A DNA stretch of 64,000 nucleotides, from positions 62,001 through 126,000 of the forward strand of contig NZ_WHVL01000004.1 in NCBI RefSeq assembly GCF_020622355.1. The letters run 5' to 3'. Positions 54,435 through 63,865 of the stretch are shown here, in pieces (the stretch's first letter is position 1; the number at the start of each line of letters is the position of its first letter). A program made the position numbers and the translations under genes. This DNA comes from Vreelandella malpeensis. GTDB lineage: Bacteria; Pseudomonadota; Gammaproteobacteria; Pseudomonadales; Halomonadaceae. Under the pieces are notes generated by a model. It saw only the letters and a list, made by a program, of their open reading frames with translations, did no database searches and was not told the DNA's origin.

Positions 54435-56024
54435 GTGGATAACATCGTCAACGCATTTTTCGAGCACACCCCCAATGCCGATATCGCCGCCGAGCGCGTG
54501 GCGTTCGGTACGTCCGGACATCGTGGCCGCGCCACCCAGCGTACCTTCAACGCCGCGCATATCTGGGCGATCACCCAGGCGGTGGTGGATTACCGTGTGG
54601 ATGCTGGCTACCGGGGGCCGCTGTTTCTGGGGCTAGATACCCACGCGCTGTCTCGCCCGGCCTGGGAGTGCGCGCTACAGGTGCTGGCCGCGAACGATAT
54701 TGCAGTGATGATCGAGAAAGGACAGGGCTATACCGCCACGCCCCTGGTCAGCCATGCCATCTTGCAGCATAACGCCAACCCCAATGCGCACCGGGCGGAT
54801 GGCCTGATCATCACGCCTTCTCATAACCCGCCGGAAGACGGTGGCATCAAGTACAACCCCTACCACGGTGGCCCGGCGGATACCGACGCCACCGGCTGGA
54901 TCGAGGCACGCGCCAACGAGTATCTTGCACGTATCGACGATGTGCCGCGCGTTACGCTTGAAAAGGCGCTCGCCCACGCCAGCGAGTTCGACTTCACCGC
55001 GCTCTACGTGAACAACCTCTCGCAGGTCGTCGATATGACGGCGATCAAGCGGGCGGGCCTTAAACTGGGCGCGGACCCGATGGGCGGTACGGCCTTGCCG
55101 GTGTGGCAGGCCATCGCCGAGCGCTTCGAACTCGAGCTCGAGGTGGTCAACACCACCATCGACGAAAGCTTCGCCTTTATGCCGCCGGATCATGACGGCA
55201 AGACACGCATGGACTGCTCGAGCCCGGCGGCCATGGCGAACCTGCTCGAGATCAAGGAGCGTTTCGATCTTGCCTTCGGTAACGACCCGGACGCCGACCG
55301 TCACGGCATCGTCGACGCTTCCGGCCTGATGAACCCCAACCACTTCCTGGCCGTGTGCGTGGATTATCTCTTGAGCTATCGGCCGAACTGGCCCGCCAGC
55401 GGCGGAAACGCGCTCAAGATCGGCAAGACCCTGGTGTCGTCGTCGATGATCGACCGCGTGGTGGCGTCTCACGAGCGCGAGCTTTATGAGGTGCCGGTCG
55501 GCTTCAAGTGGTTCGTCGAAGGGTTGCACCAGGGGTATCTCGGTTTCGGCGGCGAGGAGAGCGCCGGCGCGAGCCTTCTCACCCGCGATGGCAAGCCGTG
55601 GTCGACGGACAAGGACGGCATCGCGCTGTGCCTGCTGGCCGCCGAGATCATGGCGGTCACCGGCAAGACCCCCAGCGCCTATTACGCCGAGCTGACCGAG
55701 CGCCTGGGCACGCCCAGCTACAAGCGGGTGGATACCCCCTGCACCTTCGAGGAGAAGGCCGCGTTCAAGAAGCTGACCGCCGAAAGCGTGGCCGCCGATA
55801 CCCTGGCCGGCGATGCAATCACGGCGATACTGGTCAAGGCGCCGGGTAATGGCGCCGGCATCGGCGGCCTCAAGGTGACGACGCAAAACGGCTGGTTCGC
55901 CGCACGGCCCAGCGGTACCGAATCGCTCTACAAGATCTACGCCGAAAGCTTCAAGGGCGACGAACATCTGGACGAGCTGATCGAAAGCGCAAAGGCGCTC
56001 CTGAAGAACGTTCTGGTAGGTTGA
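54435..56024 (+). CDS. pgm: Phosphoglucomutase (alpha-D-glucose phosphate-specific)
   Basis: Interconverts glucose 6-phosphate and glucose 1-phosphate, the precursor of both UDP-glucose and dTDP-glucose. The 529-residue enzyme has FGTSGHRG at the N-terminus, the phosphoserine loop TPSHNPPEDGGIKYNPY, the metal-binding DPDADRHGI, the sugar-binding FGGEESAGASLL and the phosphate-binding ARPSGTESLYKIYAES. The GTG start is preceded by AAAGGAGG. It resembles E. coli Pgm in type and length. Confidence 0.95.
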   Translation: MDNIVNAFFEHTPNADIAAERVAFGTSGHRGRATQRTFNAAHIWAITQAVVDYRVDAGYRGPLFLGLDTHALSRPAWECALQVLAANDIAVMIEKGQGYTATPLVSHAILQHNANPNAHRADGLIITPSHNPPEDGGIKYNPYHGGPADTDATGWIEARANEYLARIDDVPRVTLEKALAHASEFDFTALYVNNLSQVVDMTAIKRAGLKLGADPMGGTALPVWQAIAERFELELEVVNTTIDESFAFMPPDHDGKTRMDCSSPAAMANLLEIKERFDLAFGNDPDADRHGIVDASGLMNPNHFLAVCVDYLLSYRPNWPASGGNALKIGKTLVSSSMIDRVVASHERELYEVPVGFKWFVEGLHQGYLGFGGEESAGASLLTRDGKPWSTDKDGIALCLLAAEIMAVTGKTPSAYYAELTERLGTPSYKRVDTPCTFEEKAAFKKLTAESVAADTLAGDAITAILVKAPGNGAGIGGLKVTTQNGWFAARPSGTESLYKIYAESFKGDEHLDELIESAKALLKNVLVG

Positions 56025-56030
56025 GTGGTC

Positions 56031-56074
56031 AGAGACAGCGGTGTGGCACTATGGCGCGCGCCGTGTCTCTTTTA
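56031..56074 (+). terminator. Possible terminator after pgm
   Basis: AGAGACA (56031-56037) pairs with TGTCTCT (56064-56070), followed by TTTA; the loop is long and itself G+C-rich. It starts 7 bases after the pgm stop. It is weaker than the other terminators here. Confidence 0.5.
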
Positions 56075-56246
56075 GGCGCATGAGGCGGGTGCATTGACCT
56101 CACGCCTGCTACTATAGTGGCACTCGTTAAGGTTCGATTGGCGTACAGGCTCGTAAGCCCCCGAAAGCGCCTCTCAATATCGAGGTTGGCTCGAAGATTG
56201 CTGATAGGGATGAATGAATCATCTTATGAGACTCAAGGACGATACG

Positions 56247-57920
56247 ATGAACGTTTCCACGTTTTCCAAGCCCGCTCGCGTCTATACCCCGCTCAACGCG
56301 CTGCAGTCCCACGCCGAACAGCTCCAGGCAAAGTCGCTGGCGGATCTGCTGGGAGGCGAGTGCCAGGTGGCGAAGCGGCGCGCCGAAGCGCTGCGTTTCG
56401 ATTTGGGCTCGCTGCATCTGGATTTCAGTAAGCAGCGCGTAAGCGAACAGACGCTGTCCCTGTTGATGGACTGGGCGCGAAGCTGCCGGCTCGAGGAGCG
56501 GCGCGAGGCGCTGTTTGCCGGTCGTCACGTCAACGTCTTCGAGAATCGCCCGGCGCTTCACATGGCCGCCCGCTGGCCCGAAGGCGAGCCGGCCCCGCAG
56601 GGCATGGAAGAGGCCGTGGCGTTCTGCCAGGCCCAGAGGCAGAAGCTGGCCGGTATGGTCGAGCGGCTGCACGCGCGCCAGTGGTTCGGCGCTACGGGGC
56701 AGTCGATCACCGACGTGGTGCACATCGGCGTGGGCGGCTCGGACCTCGGCCCCAAACTCGTCAGCGAGACCCTGGGCCAGTGCCCTAGCCAGCAGCACGT
56801 GGGCGTACACTACGTCTCCAGCATGGATGGTGCCCAGTTGCTGCCGCTGATCGAGCGCCTGAATCCGGAAACCACGCTGCTCGTGCTGGCCTCCAAGTCG
56901 TTCACCACCGCCGATACCCAGTTCAACGTGAAAACGGCGCTCACCTGGCTGAGCGAAGCGCTGGAGATCGACGTGCCGACGCTGTGCGGCCATCAGCTCA
57001 TCGGCGTGTCCACCCGCGCGGACAAGATGACCGAGTTCGGCATTCCCGAGGCGCACCAGCTCGAGTTCAAGGAGTGGATCGGCGGGCGCTTCTCGATCTG
57101 GTCGCCCATCGGGGTGAGTGTCGCCATGCAGCTCGGCATGGAGACGTTCGATCAGCTTCTCGAAGGCGCGCACGCCATCGACCAGCACTTTCTTGCCGCG
57201 CCGCTTCATGAGAACGTGCCGGTGCTCATGGCCGTCATCGGGGCGTGGAATTCGCAGTTTCTGAATATCGCGACCCACGCGGTACTGCCTTACGATGCGC
57301 GTATGGCGAGCGTGCCGGCGTACCTTCAGCAGCTGGAAATGGAGTCCAACGGCAAGAGCGTGGGGCTCGATCAGAAGCTCGTGCCGCATGCCACCTGCCC
57401 GATCATCTGGGGCGATGTCGGCCCCAATGCCCAGCACGCGTTCTATCAGCTGTTGCACCAGGGCAGCCACACGGTCAGCGCGGATTTCATCGCCGTGGCC
57501 AGCCGCGAGCATGGCATCGAGGGGCCGCTTGCCGATACCCTGAACGCACAGGAGCATTTGACGCTCGCCAACTGCCTGGCGCAGTCCCAGCTGTTCGCGC
57601 TCGGTGACGACGCGATTCCGGCGGTATCAAGGGGGCAGATGGCCCAGGGATACCGCGGCAACCAGCCCAACAGCGTCATCTTGATGCAGCGCCTGGATGC
57701 CTGGAACATCGGCGCACTGCTGGCGCTTTATGAACACAAGGTATTCGTGCAGTCGGTGCTGTGGAACGTGAACCCCTTCGATCAGCCCGGGGTGGAGCTG
57801 GGCAAGAAGCTCGCCACCAGCCTTTATCAGCAGCTCGAAGGCGAGCCGGTGGATACGCCTACGGTGTTCGACCCCAGCACCGGGGCACTGCTCGAAAAAA
57901 TTCAGGCATGGCGGCAGTGA
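56247..57920 (+). CDS. pgi: Glucose-6-phosphate isomerase
   Basis: Interconverts fructose 6-phosphate and glucose 6-phosphate, directing carbon to pgm and the sugar nucleotides. The 557-residue protein contains VHIGVGGSDLGPKLV, ASKSFTTADTQFN, GGRFSIWSPIG, the catalytic QQLEMESNGKSVG and QYEHKVFVQ-like LYEHKVFVQSVLWNVN. The frame opens at ATG 56214, but AAGGA (56235-56239) is well placed for ATG 56247, where similarity begins. It lies between pgm and galU. Confidence 0.96.
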   Translation: MNVSTFSKPARVYTPLNALQSHAEQLQAKSLADLLGGECQVAKRRAEALRFDLGSLHLDFSKQRVSEQTLSLLMDWARSCRLEERREALFAGRHVNVFENRPALHMAARWPEGEPAPQGMEEAVAFCQAQRQKLAGMVERLHARQWFGATGQSITDVVHIGVGGSDLGPKLVSETLGQCPSQQHVGVHYVSSMDGAQLLPLIERLNPETTLLVLASKSFTTADTQFNVKTALTWLSEALEIDVPTLCGHQLIGVSTRADKMTEFGIPEAHQLEFKEWIGGRFSIWSPIGVSVAMQLGMETFDQLLEGAHAIDQHFLAAPLHENVPVLMAVIGAWNSQFLNIATHAVLPYDARMASVPAYLQQLEMESNGKSVGLDQKLVPHATCPIIWGDVGPNAQHAFYQLLHQGSHTVSADFIAVASREHGIEGPLADTLNAQEHLTLANCLAQSQLFALGDDAIPAVSRGQMAQGYRGNQPNSVILMQRLDAWNIGALLALYEHKVFVQSVLWNVNPFDQPGVELGKKLATSLYQQLEGEPVDTPTVFDPSTGALLEKIQAWRQ

Positions 57921-57972
57921 CCGCCCGCCATGATCGATGACGCGAAGAAGTCGCATGACAAAGGATGATTCA

Positions 57973-58827
57973 ATGACTCAGGTCCGCAAGGCCATCATTC
58001 CGGTGGCGGGTTTCGGTACACGCCTTCTGCCCATCAGTAAGGCGATTCCCAAGGAGATGGTGCCGGTGGTGGATCGCCCGTTGATCCAGCACGTGGTCGA
58101 GGAGGCCCTGGCGGCTGGCATCGACGAGATCATTCTGGTCACCCGCACGGGCAAGTCGGCCATCGAAGATCACTTCGATGCGCATTTCGAACTCGAGCAT
58201 TCGCTGGCCACCAAAGGCAAGGATGCGCTGCTGGAAACCCTTTCGGCCATCGCGCCGCCCCGGCTCAAGGTCACCAGCGTTCGACAGCCCAATGCCAAGG
58301 GCCTGGGTCACGCCATCCACTGCGCCGCCCACCTGCTGGACAAGAACGAGCCCTTCGCCGTCATCCTGCCGGACGTGCTGGTGAAGCCCCAGCCGCAAGG
58401 CCAGGGCTGCGACCTGGGCGACATGGTGAAGCGCTGGGACGCCAATAACGCCTCGCAGATCATGGTGGAAGCCGTGCCCGAGGAAGAGGTGTACCGTTAC
58501 GGCATCGTCGATTGCGACGAACCCCAGGCCGGTGAAAGCGCCGACATGCGCGGCGTGGTCGAAAAACCCAAGCCGGAAGACGCCCCGTCGCGCCTGTCGG
58601 TCATCGGCCGCTACGTGCTGCCGTACCGCATCATGGAGCTGCTCCACGACCAGGCCCCCGGTGCCGGCAACGAAATCCAGCTCACCGACGCCATCGACCG
58701 CCTGATGCAGGAAGGCCAGACCGTTCAGGCCTTCCGCATGCGCGGTCGCACCTTCGACTGCGGCCACATCGAAGGCTGGCTGCAAGCCAATACCACGCTT
58801 GCCCGCGAAGCCGGGTTCGATATCTAG
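57973..58827 (+). CDS. galU: UTP–glucose-1-phosphate uridylyltransferase
   Basis: Makes UDP-glucose from glucose 1-phosphate and UTP, the substrate of Ugd. The 284-residue protein has VAGFGTRLLPISKAIPKEMVP-type signature (key residues G, R, K), TRTGKSAIEDHFD, PNAKGLGHAI and VEKPKPEDAPS. ATG 57973 is chosen because AAGGA (57961-57965) precedes it; upstream in-frame ATGs at 57937 and 57955 lack an SD. It is the last gene of the polysaccharide block and converges on rnk. Confidence 0.95.
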   Translation: MTQVRKAIIPVAGFGTRLLPISKAIPKEMVPVVDRPLIQHVVEEALAAGIDEIILVTRTGKSAIEDHFDAHFELEHSLATKGKDALLETLSAIAPPRLKVTSVRQPNAKGLGHAIHCAAHLLDKNEPFAVILPDVLVKPQPQGQGCDLGDMVKRWDANNASQIMVEAVPEEEVYRYGIVDCDEPQAGESADMRGVVEKPKPEDAPSRLSVIGRYVLPYRIMELLHDQAPGAGNEIQLTDAIDRLMQEGQTVQAFRMRGRTFDCGHIEGWLQANTTLAREAGFDI

Positions 58828-58849
58828 AGCGCTTGGCGCGTTGACCCTG

Positions 58850-58873
58850 GGAGGGCGGCGTGTGCTGCCCTCC
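58850..58873. terminator. Hairpin between convergent galU and rnk
   Basis: GGAGGGCGGC / GCTGCCCTCC form a 10-bp stem with one G-T wobble and a GTGT loop in the 55-base convergent gap. There is no T-run on either side, so termination would be inefficient or Rho-assisted. Confidence 0.4.
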
Positions 58874-58882
58874 TGCACAGGA

Positions 58883-59296
58883 TCAGCGGTGGTACTGTTT
58901 CTCGCGTTCGGGTTGCCAGTAAATGGCGTCGATGCGCAGATCCACCTGGGTGTGATTCGGCAGCGGCCAGGTAATTATATCGCCCACCTTGAGGCCGATC
59001 AGGCCCGCCCCCACCGGGGCCATGACCGAAATGGCATCGTCGACGCTCTTGAGGGCGTGCGGGTAGACGAGCGTGCGGACCATCTGTCGTCCGTGGGTCA
59101 GGTCCGTAAAACGAATGCGGCTGTTCATGCTGACGACATTATCCGGGATGTCTTCCGGGTCCAGCACCTCGCCCCGAGTCAGCTCCTCTTCCAGAAGATT
59201 CGCTACCGCCTGCTCATGGGGCAGGGCGTTGTCGATCAAGCGTTGAAGGCGCTCGGCGTCCAGACGATTGATGATGATGGGTGGGCGTTGCTCCAT
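58883..59296 (-). CDS. rnk: Rnk-type nucleoside diphosphate kinase regulator (GreA/GreB C-terminal fold)
   Basis: The 137-residue protein has an N-terminal short helical part (IIINRLDAERLQRLIDNA) and a C-terminal FKBP-like GreA/GreB domain (RIRFTDL … MAPVGAGLIGLKVGDIITWPLPN). It matches Rnk rather than GreA because the long N-terminal coiled coil is missing. In Pseudomonas and E. coli Rnk is linked to nucleotide pools and alginate production. ATG 59296 has GGAGA upstream; the frame continues upstream to 59410 without similarity. Confidence 0.88.
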   Translation of the reverse strand: MEQRPPIIINRLDAERLQRLIDNALPHEQAVANLLEEELTRGEVLDPEDIPDNVVSMNSRIRFTDLTHGRQMVRTLVYPHALKSVDDAISVMAPVGAGLIGLKVGDIITWPLPNHTQVDLRIDAIYWQPEREKQYHR

Positions 59297-59372
59297 GTCT
59301 TTTCTCCAGGTAAAGCAACTCAAGAAATACCGCTTGTTCAATAAACCGATAGGTGGCAAAAGCCACCAACGC

Positions 59373-59398
59373 AAAAAAGCCTCTCCCCGAAGGGAGAG
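59373..59398 (-). terminator. Rho-independent terminator of gdhA
   Basis: Read on the minus strand, CTCTCCC / GGGAGAG form a stem with a TTCG loop, followed after GC by a T-run (A73-A78 on the plus strand). It lies 46 bases after the gdhA stop. A second perfect hairpin, GGTGGC-AAAA-GCCACC, is at 59352-59367. Confidence 0.9.
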
Positions 59399-59443
59399 AC
59401 CCTCTATCAAGGCCGCGCGATTTGTTCGCCGGCGCGAGGGCGT

Positions 59444-60856
<1,413 letters not shown>

Positions 60857-61017
60857 TTAACGACCCCTACGCAAAGCTGCATACCCTATGTCGTTTTGTA
60901 ATGGTGGGAAAGGCACAAGGATTAGACTAAAGTCTTGCTTTTTTGAGGTGCGGCTTAGTGTTGAGTAGAGTTTCGATAAACGAAAATTAAACGTTTTAGG
61001 GCAGGGTGGCCGCGCTA

Positions 61018-61250
61018 AACGGTGCGTTGGTGGCGGTGGCTCAATCCGGGCGGCTGGTCGCCGCCACGCGGGTGCCTCGCTGTCGCTCGTTACGCCGCGC
61101 TACAAGTGTGCAACCCGTGCGCGGGTAAGCCGCAGGGCGCACCCGCGAAAGGCAGCGCGAAGCGGTGCTTCAGGTAGCGGTGGCACATTCGGGCGGCTAA
61201 TCGCCGCCATCGCGGGTGCCTCGCTGTCGCTCGTTACGCCGCGCTACGAG
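61018..61250. repeat. REP/BIME elements downstream side of the RAYT pseudogene
   Basis: In the 419-base gap between gdhA and the RAYT remnant there are one full arm pair (61050-61165, spacer AAGTGTGCAACCC with a damaged GTGCGCGGG foot in place of GTAG) and one further arm ending GCCGCGCTACG at 61248. Each is preceded by the GGCGGC…GCCGCC palindrome. The second arm's partner is at 61850, on the other side of the RAYT gene. Confidence 0.88.
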
Positions 61251-61275
61251 ATGTTCACGTACCCGCCATATGGCG

Positions 61276-61786
61276 TCATTCCCAATTCATGCTGGCGATG
61301 GCGGGAGTGTGTTGTGTGCCCCAGTTCTCGTCGTACCAGCCCTTTTTCACGCAGGCATTGAAACTGGACCAGCGCCATTGGGAGGGCGCCGCTACGTAGC
61401 CGTGTTTCACCGGATTGAAGTGGATGTAATCCATATGGCGCTGCCAGTCGTGGTCATCGCGAATGACGTGCTCCCAGAAACCGCGTTGCCAGACGGTGTC
61501 TATTTCTTCGGAAAGCAACAACTCCTTGGTGGCGGTTTTCTTGATCTCTCGCCAGCGCGATGAATAATCGGCATCCCCTTCGGGGAGCGTCCATAGGCAG
61601 TGGAGATGGTCGGGGAGGATGACGAAAGCGTCCATCGTGAAGGGGCGGGCGTGACGTACGCGACGAAATGCCCCGCCCCAGGGCGGCGATGTTGCGCTCC
61701 TTCGCCAGCAGCGGCTGCCGTCGATGGGTGACGACGGTAAAGAAGTAGGTGCCGCCCGGTATCAAGGCCCGTCGGTAGGTTGCCAT
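61276..61786 (-). pseudogene. REP-associated tyrosine transposase (RAYT), frameshifted
   Basis: Two overlapping minus-strand frames (61454-61786 and 61276-61635) make one RAYT-like protein of about 170 residues. The N-terminus is YRRALIPGGTYFFTVVT. The second frame carries the HUH motif LPDHLHCLWTLP, FWEHVIRDDHDW and the tyrosine-bearing YIHFNPVKHGYV. The frames join if one G is removed from the GGGGCGGGGC tract at about 61671-61682, so one inserted base disrupts it. RAYTs are single-strand nucleases of the IS200/IS605-related group acting on REP hairpins. It lies exactly between two inverted REP arms (CTAC at 61244-61247, GTAG at 61850-61853). Confidence 0.9.
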
Positions 61787-61849
61787 CGAATCCTCTTGCT
61801 GACTCCAAGGTTAATCAAGATTAGACAGGATCGGTGGCATTGAACACCC

Positions 61850-61903
61850 GTAGCGCGGGTAAGCCGCAGGGCGCACCCGCGGAAAGCACCGCGTAGCGGG
61901 GCC
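61850..61903. repeat. REP arm on the upstream side of the RAYT pseudogene
   Basis: GTAGCGCGGGTAAGCCGCAGG…GCGCACCCGCGGAAAGC is a full GTAG-footed hairpin arm, opposite in orientation to the arm ending at 61250. The two arms with the RAYT between them have the layout of a BIME whose spacer is the transposase gene. Confidence 0.88.
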
Positions 61904-61916
61904 GTGAAGGCGCTTT

Positions 61917-62260
61917 TTACATTTTACAGCGGAGCATCAAACCGGCAGTACCGCACATCCGCTCGGGGTTCGGTCCCGCCTTGTAGCGCGGCATGTCCAG
62001 CGCCACCTGGAGGTTGAGCCCGTCCTGGAACATGCTGGCCACTACCTGCACAGCTGCATGTAGCCACCCATCACGCTGAAGGGGCCGACCGCCTGGTCGT
62101 CTTTGGTGATAAACCCCGGGATGATGGTGTGGTAGGTGCGCTCACCCGGGCGCAGCACATTGGCGTGATTCTCGTCCAGGTCGAGGGCGTCCTGGGCGAT
62201 CAGCTCACTGCGCTTTTTGAGGTGGTCGGGCGAGAGCATTTGCTCGACAGTGAGGGACAT
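61917..62260 (-). pseudogene. Gamma-glutamyltransferase C-terminal remnant
   Basis: The minus strand encodes a GGT-like segment: [19 protein letters not shown] and [11 protein letters not shown] up to 62045, then after a small deletion (about four codons, shifting frame) [22 protein letters not shown] and YKAGPNPERM to a stop at 61917. These match the end of the large GGT chain before its conserved C-terminus. The N-terminal GGT domains and catalytic threonine are absent. It is a dead fragment beside the RAYT element. Confidence 0.75.
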
Positions 62261-62280
62261 GTGCTGGCGCTCTCCGGCGA

Positions 62281-62366
62281 CAAGCCGGGAATGCCTAGCG
62301 AGATCAGCGGGATGACGCTGCCACCCACGGTGAAAGAGTTGCCGGCCTCGAGGGCTGTTACGCCCT
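62281..62366 (-). pseudogene. Fragment resembling a TctA-type tricarboxylate transporter permease
   Basis: One minus-strand frame reads [20 protein letters not shown] followed by LGIPG, resembling the conserved EAGNN…GGALIP-LTLGIPG loop of TctA permeases. Only about 28 residues remain, joined to the GGT remnant. The match is short, so confidence is limited. Confidence 0.45.
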
Positions 62367-62590
62367 CTACCGTTTATCTAATTAAAAATCGATTTTCAAG
62401 GCCGTTCGACTATAGGCGAAGCAAGGAAAGAGCGTCAATGGTCGAGCATGGCAAGGCACCGGTCGGCCTGGCCTGCGCGCGCAGGCCATTTCATTCGCCG
62501 TGCAAGGCCATCGACCGTAGCGCTCGGCGGTTTACCCTGGGCGGCGATTCGTGCCTTAATGCGCGTTCAATGATCGGAAAGGAAGCGGGT

Positions 62591-63646
62591 ATGAAAGCGT
62601 GGGCACGGTATTTGGTGTGGGGCGGCGAGGTATTCACGGGCAGCAAGTCCTTCAAGGCCAACCCGATACTGGGCAGCGCACGTCTCAACCGGTGGGGACT
62701 GCACGCCGCGCGCGTTCGCCTCGCCTACTGGATGACCCGCCTGCGCATGGCGATGCTGGCACCGGGCGTGCCGCGTGCGGATCGTCGCCAGTTCAATGAG
62801 CAAGGTTTCGTGCTCAAGGAGAACTACCTCTCCGAGGCAGAGTTTCAGGCGCTCGTCAAGGCCATTGCAGCCTTCGACGGCGAGATACGCGAATGTTGCC
62901 AGGGTGACGCTCGTACCCACCGCATCCTTCTCACTCCCGAGGTGCTGAACGCGCTGCCGGAAGTGAAGAGCGTGCTGGAGGCGCCGTCGCTCAAGCGACT
63001 GTTTCGCTATTGCGCGGGCCATGCCCGCCTGCCGATCTGCCATATCGAGAACGTGCTCAACGACGCGGCCGCCCCTGGCGTGCGCCGCGATCCGCAGAAG
63101 AACCTGCATGTCGATACCTTCCAGCCCACCATGAAGTTCTGGCTCTATCTGGAAGACGTGACCGAGCGCAACGGCCCGTTCATCTACGTGCCCGGCTCTC
63201 ATCGCCCGCACCGCTCGCGCCTTGAGTGGGAGCACGCCATGAGCCTCGAGGCGAGTGGCCACACCGACCACTATACCGCCAGCGGCTCATTTCGCGTCGG
63301 CCCCGAAGATGCGGCGCGCCTGGGCACTGAAGGCCCGCGCGCGTTTTGCGTGAAGGCCAATACCCTGCTCATCGCCAACACCTTCGGCATTCACGCCCGG
63401 GGTGACGCCGAGCCGGGCAGTTCGCGATTGGCGCTGTGGGGCATGAGTCGAACCAACCCTTTCCTGCCACTGCCGGGGCTGGGGTTTGGCTACGTCAACC
63501 GTCTGCAGTACCGCGTTCTGCAGCGCATGCGTCACCGCGACGACGAAAAGGCCGCCGCGCGCGGTACGCTCTCCTCCTGGCACCGCATCGAACAGACCCG
63601 CATCATCGACGACCTCCCCGCCGAACCGGCTTCCAAGGCCCGATAA
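62591..63646 (+). CDS. Phytanoyl-CoA dioxygenase (PhyH)-like protein
   Basis: The 351-residue protein resembles Fe(II)/2-oxoglutarate dioxygenases of the PhyH family. The iron-binding pair HVD is in KNLHVDTFQPTMKFWLYLED and the likely distal histidine is in FGIHARGD, with an arginine for 2-oxoglutarate in SSRLALWG. Residues 1-60 are basic and unassigned. AAAGGAAG lies before ATG 62591; the frame is open upstream over the remnant region but without similarity. Substrates of this family vary widely (small molecules, modified sugars, natural products). Whether it modifies the capsule is unknown. Confidence 0.75.
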   Translation: MKAWARYLVWGGEVFTGSKSFKANPILGSARLNRWGLHAARVRLAYWMTRLRMAMLAPGVPRADRRQFNEQGFVLKENYLSEAEFQALVKAIAAFDGEIRECCQGDARTHRILLTPEVLNALPEVKSVLEAPSLKRLFRYCAGHARLPICHIENVLNDAAAPGVRRDPQKNLHVDTFQPTMKFWLYLEDVTERNGPFIYVPGSHRPHRSRLEWEHAMSLEASGHTDHYTASGSFRVGPEDAARLGTEGPRAFCVKANTLLIANTFGIHARGDAEPGSSRLALWGMSRTNPFLPLPGLGFGYVNRLQYRVLQRMRHRDDEKAAARGTLSSWHRIEQTRIIDDLPAEPASKAR

Positions 63647-63670
63647 TCCCTGTAGAAAGAGAGTGCGCTG

Positions 63671-63855
63671 GGTGGCCCAGCCGGGCGGCTGGTCGCCGCC
63701 ATCGCGGGTGCCTCGCTGTCGCTCGTTACGCCGCGCTACGGGGTGCGTTCTTTCCGCATTGTGAGCACATTCTTCCGCGTTATGGGGGCACATTCCCGTA
63801 GCGCGGGTAAGCCGCAGGGCGCACCCGCGGAAGGCAGCGCGACGCGGTGCGGTGG
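63671..63855. repeat. BIME with long spacer, inverted copy of the 26.9-27.1 kb element
   Basis: GGCGGCtggtcGCCGCC palindrome, arm ending GCCGCGCTACG, a spacer of about 65 bases (TTCCGCATTGTGAGCACAT, TTCCGCGTTATGGGGGCACA), then a GTAGCGCGGGTAAGCC arm to the ACCCGCGG end. The spacer is nearly the reverse complement of the one at 26.96-27.02 kb. It lies between the convergent PhyH-like and rfaH-like genes. Confidence 0.9.
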
Positions 63856-63865
63856 TGTAGCCGAG

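Noticed and set aside
61983-62012. A GTAGCGCGGC word resembling a REP arm
   Set aside because: It is within the GGT remnant and encodes the conserved VALDMPRYK on the minus strand; the resemblance is by chance and the second half of the arm is absent.
62129-62590. Upstream extension of the PhyH-like frame to 62129
   Set aside because: It runs antisense through the GGT/TctA remnants without similarity; the AAAGGAAG before ATG 62591 supports the shorter start.
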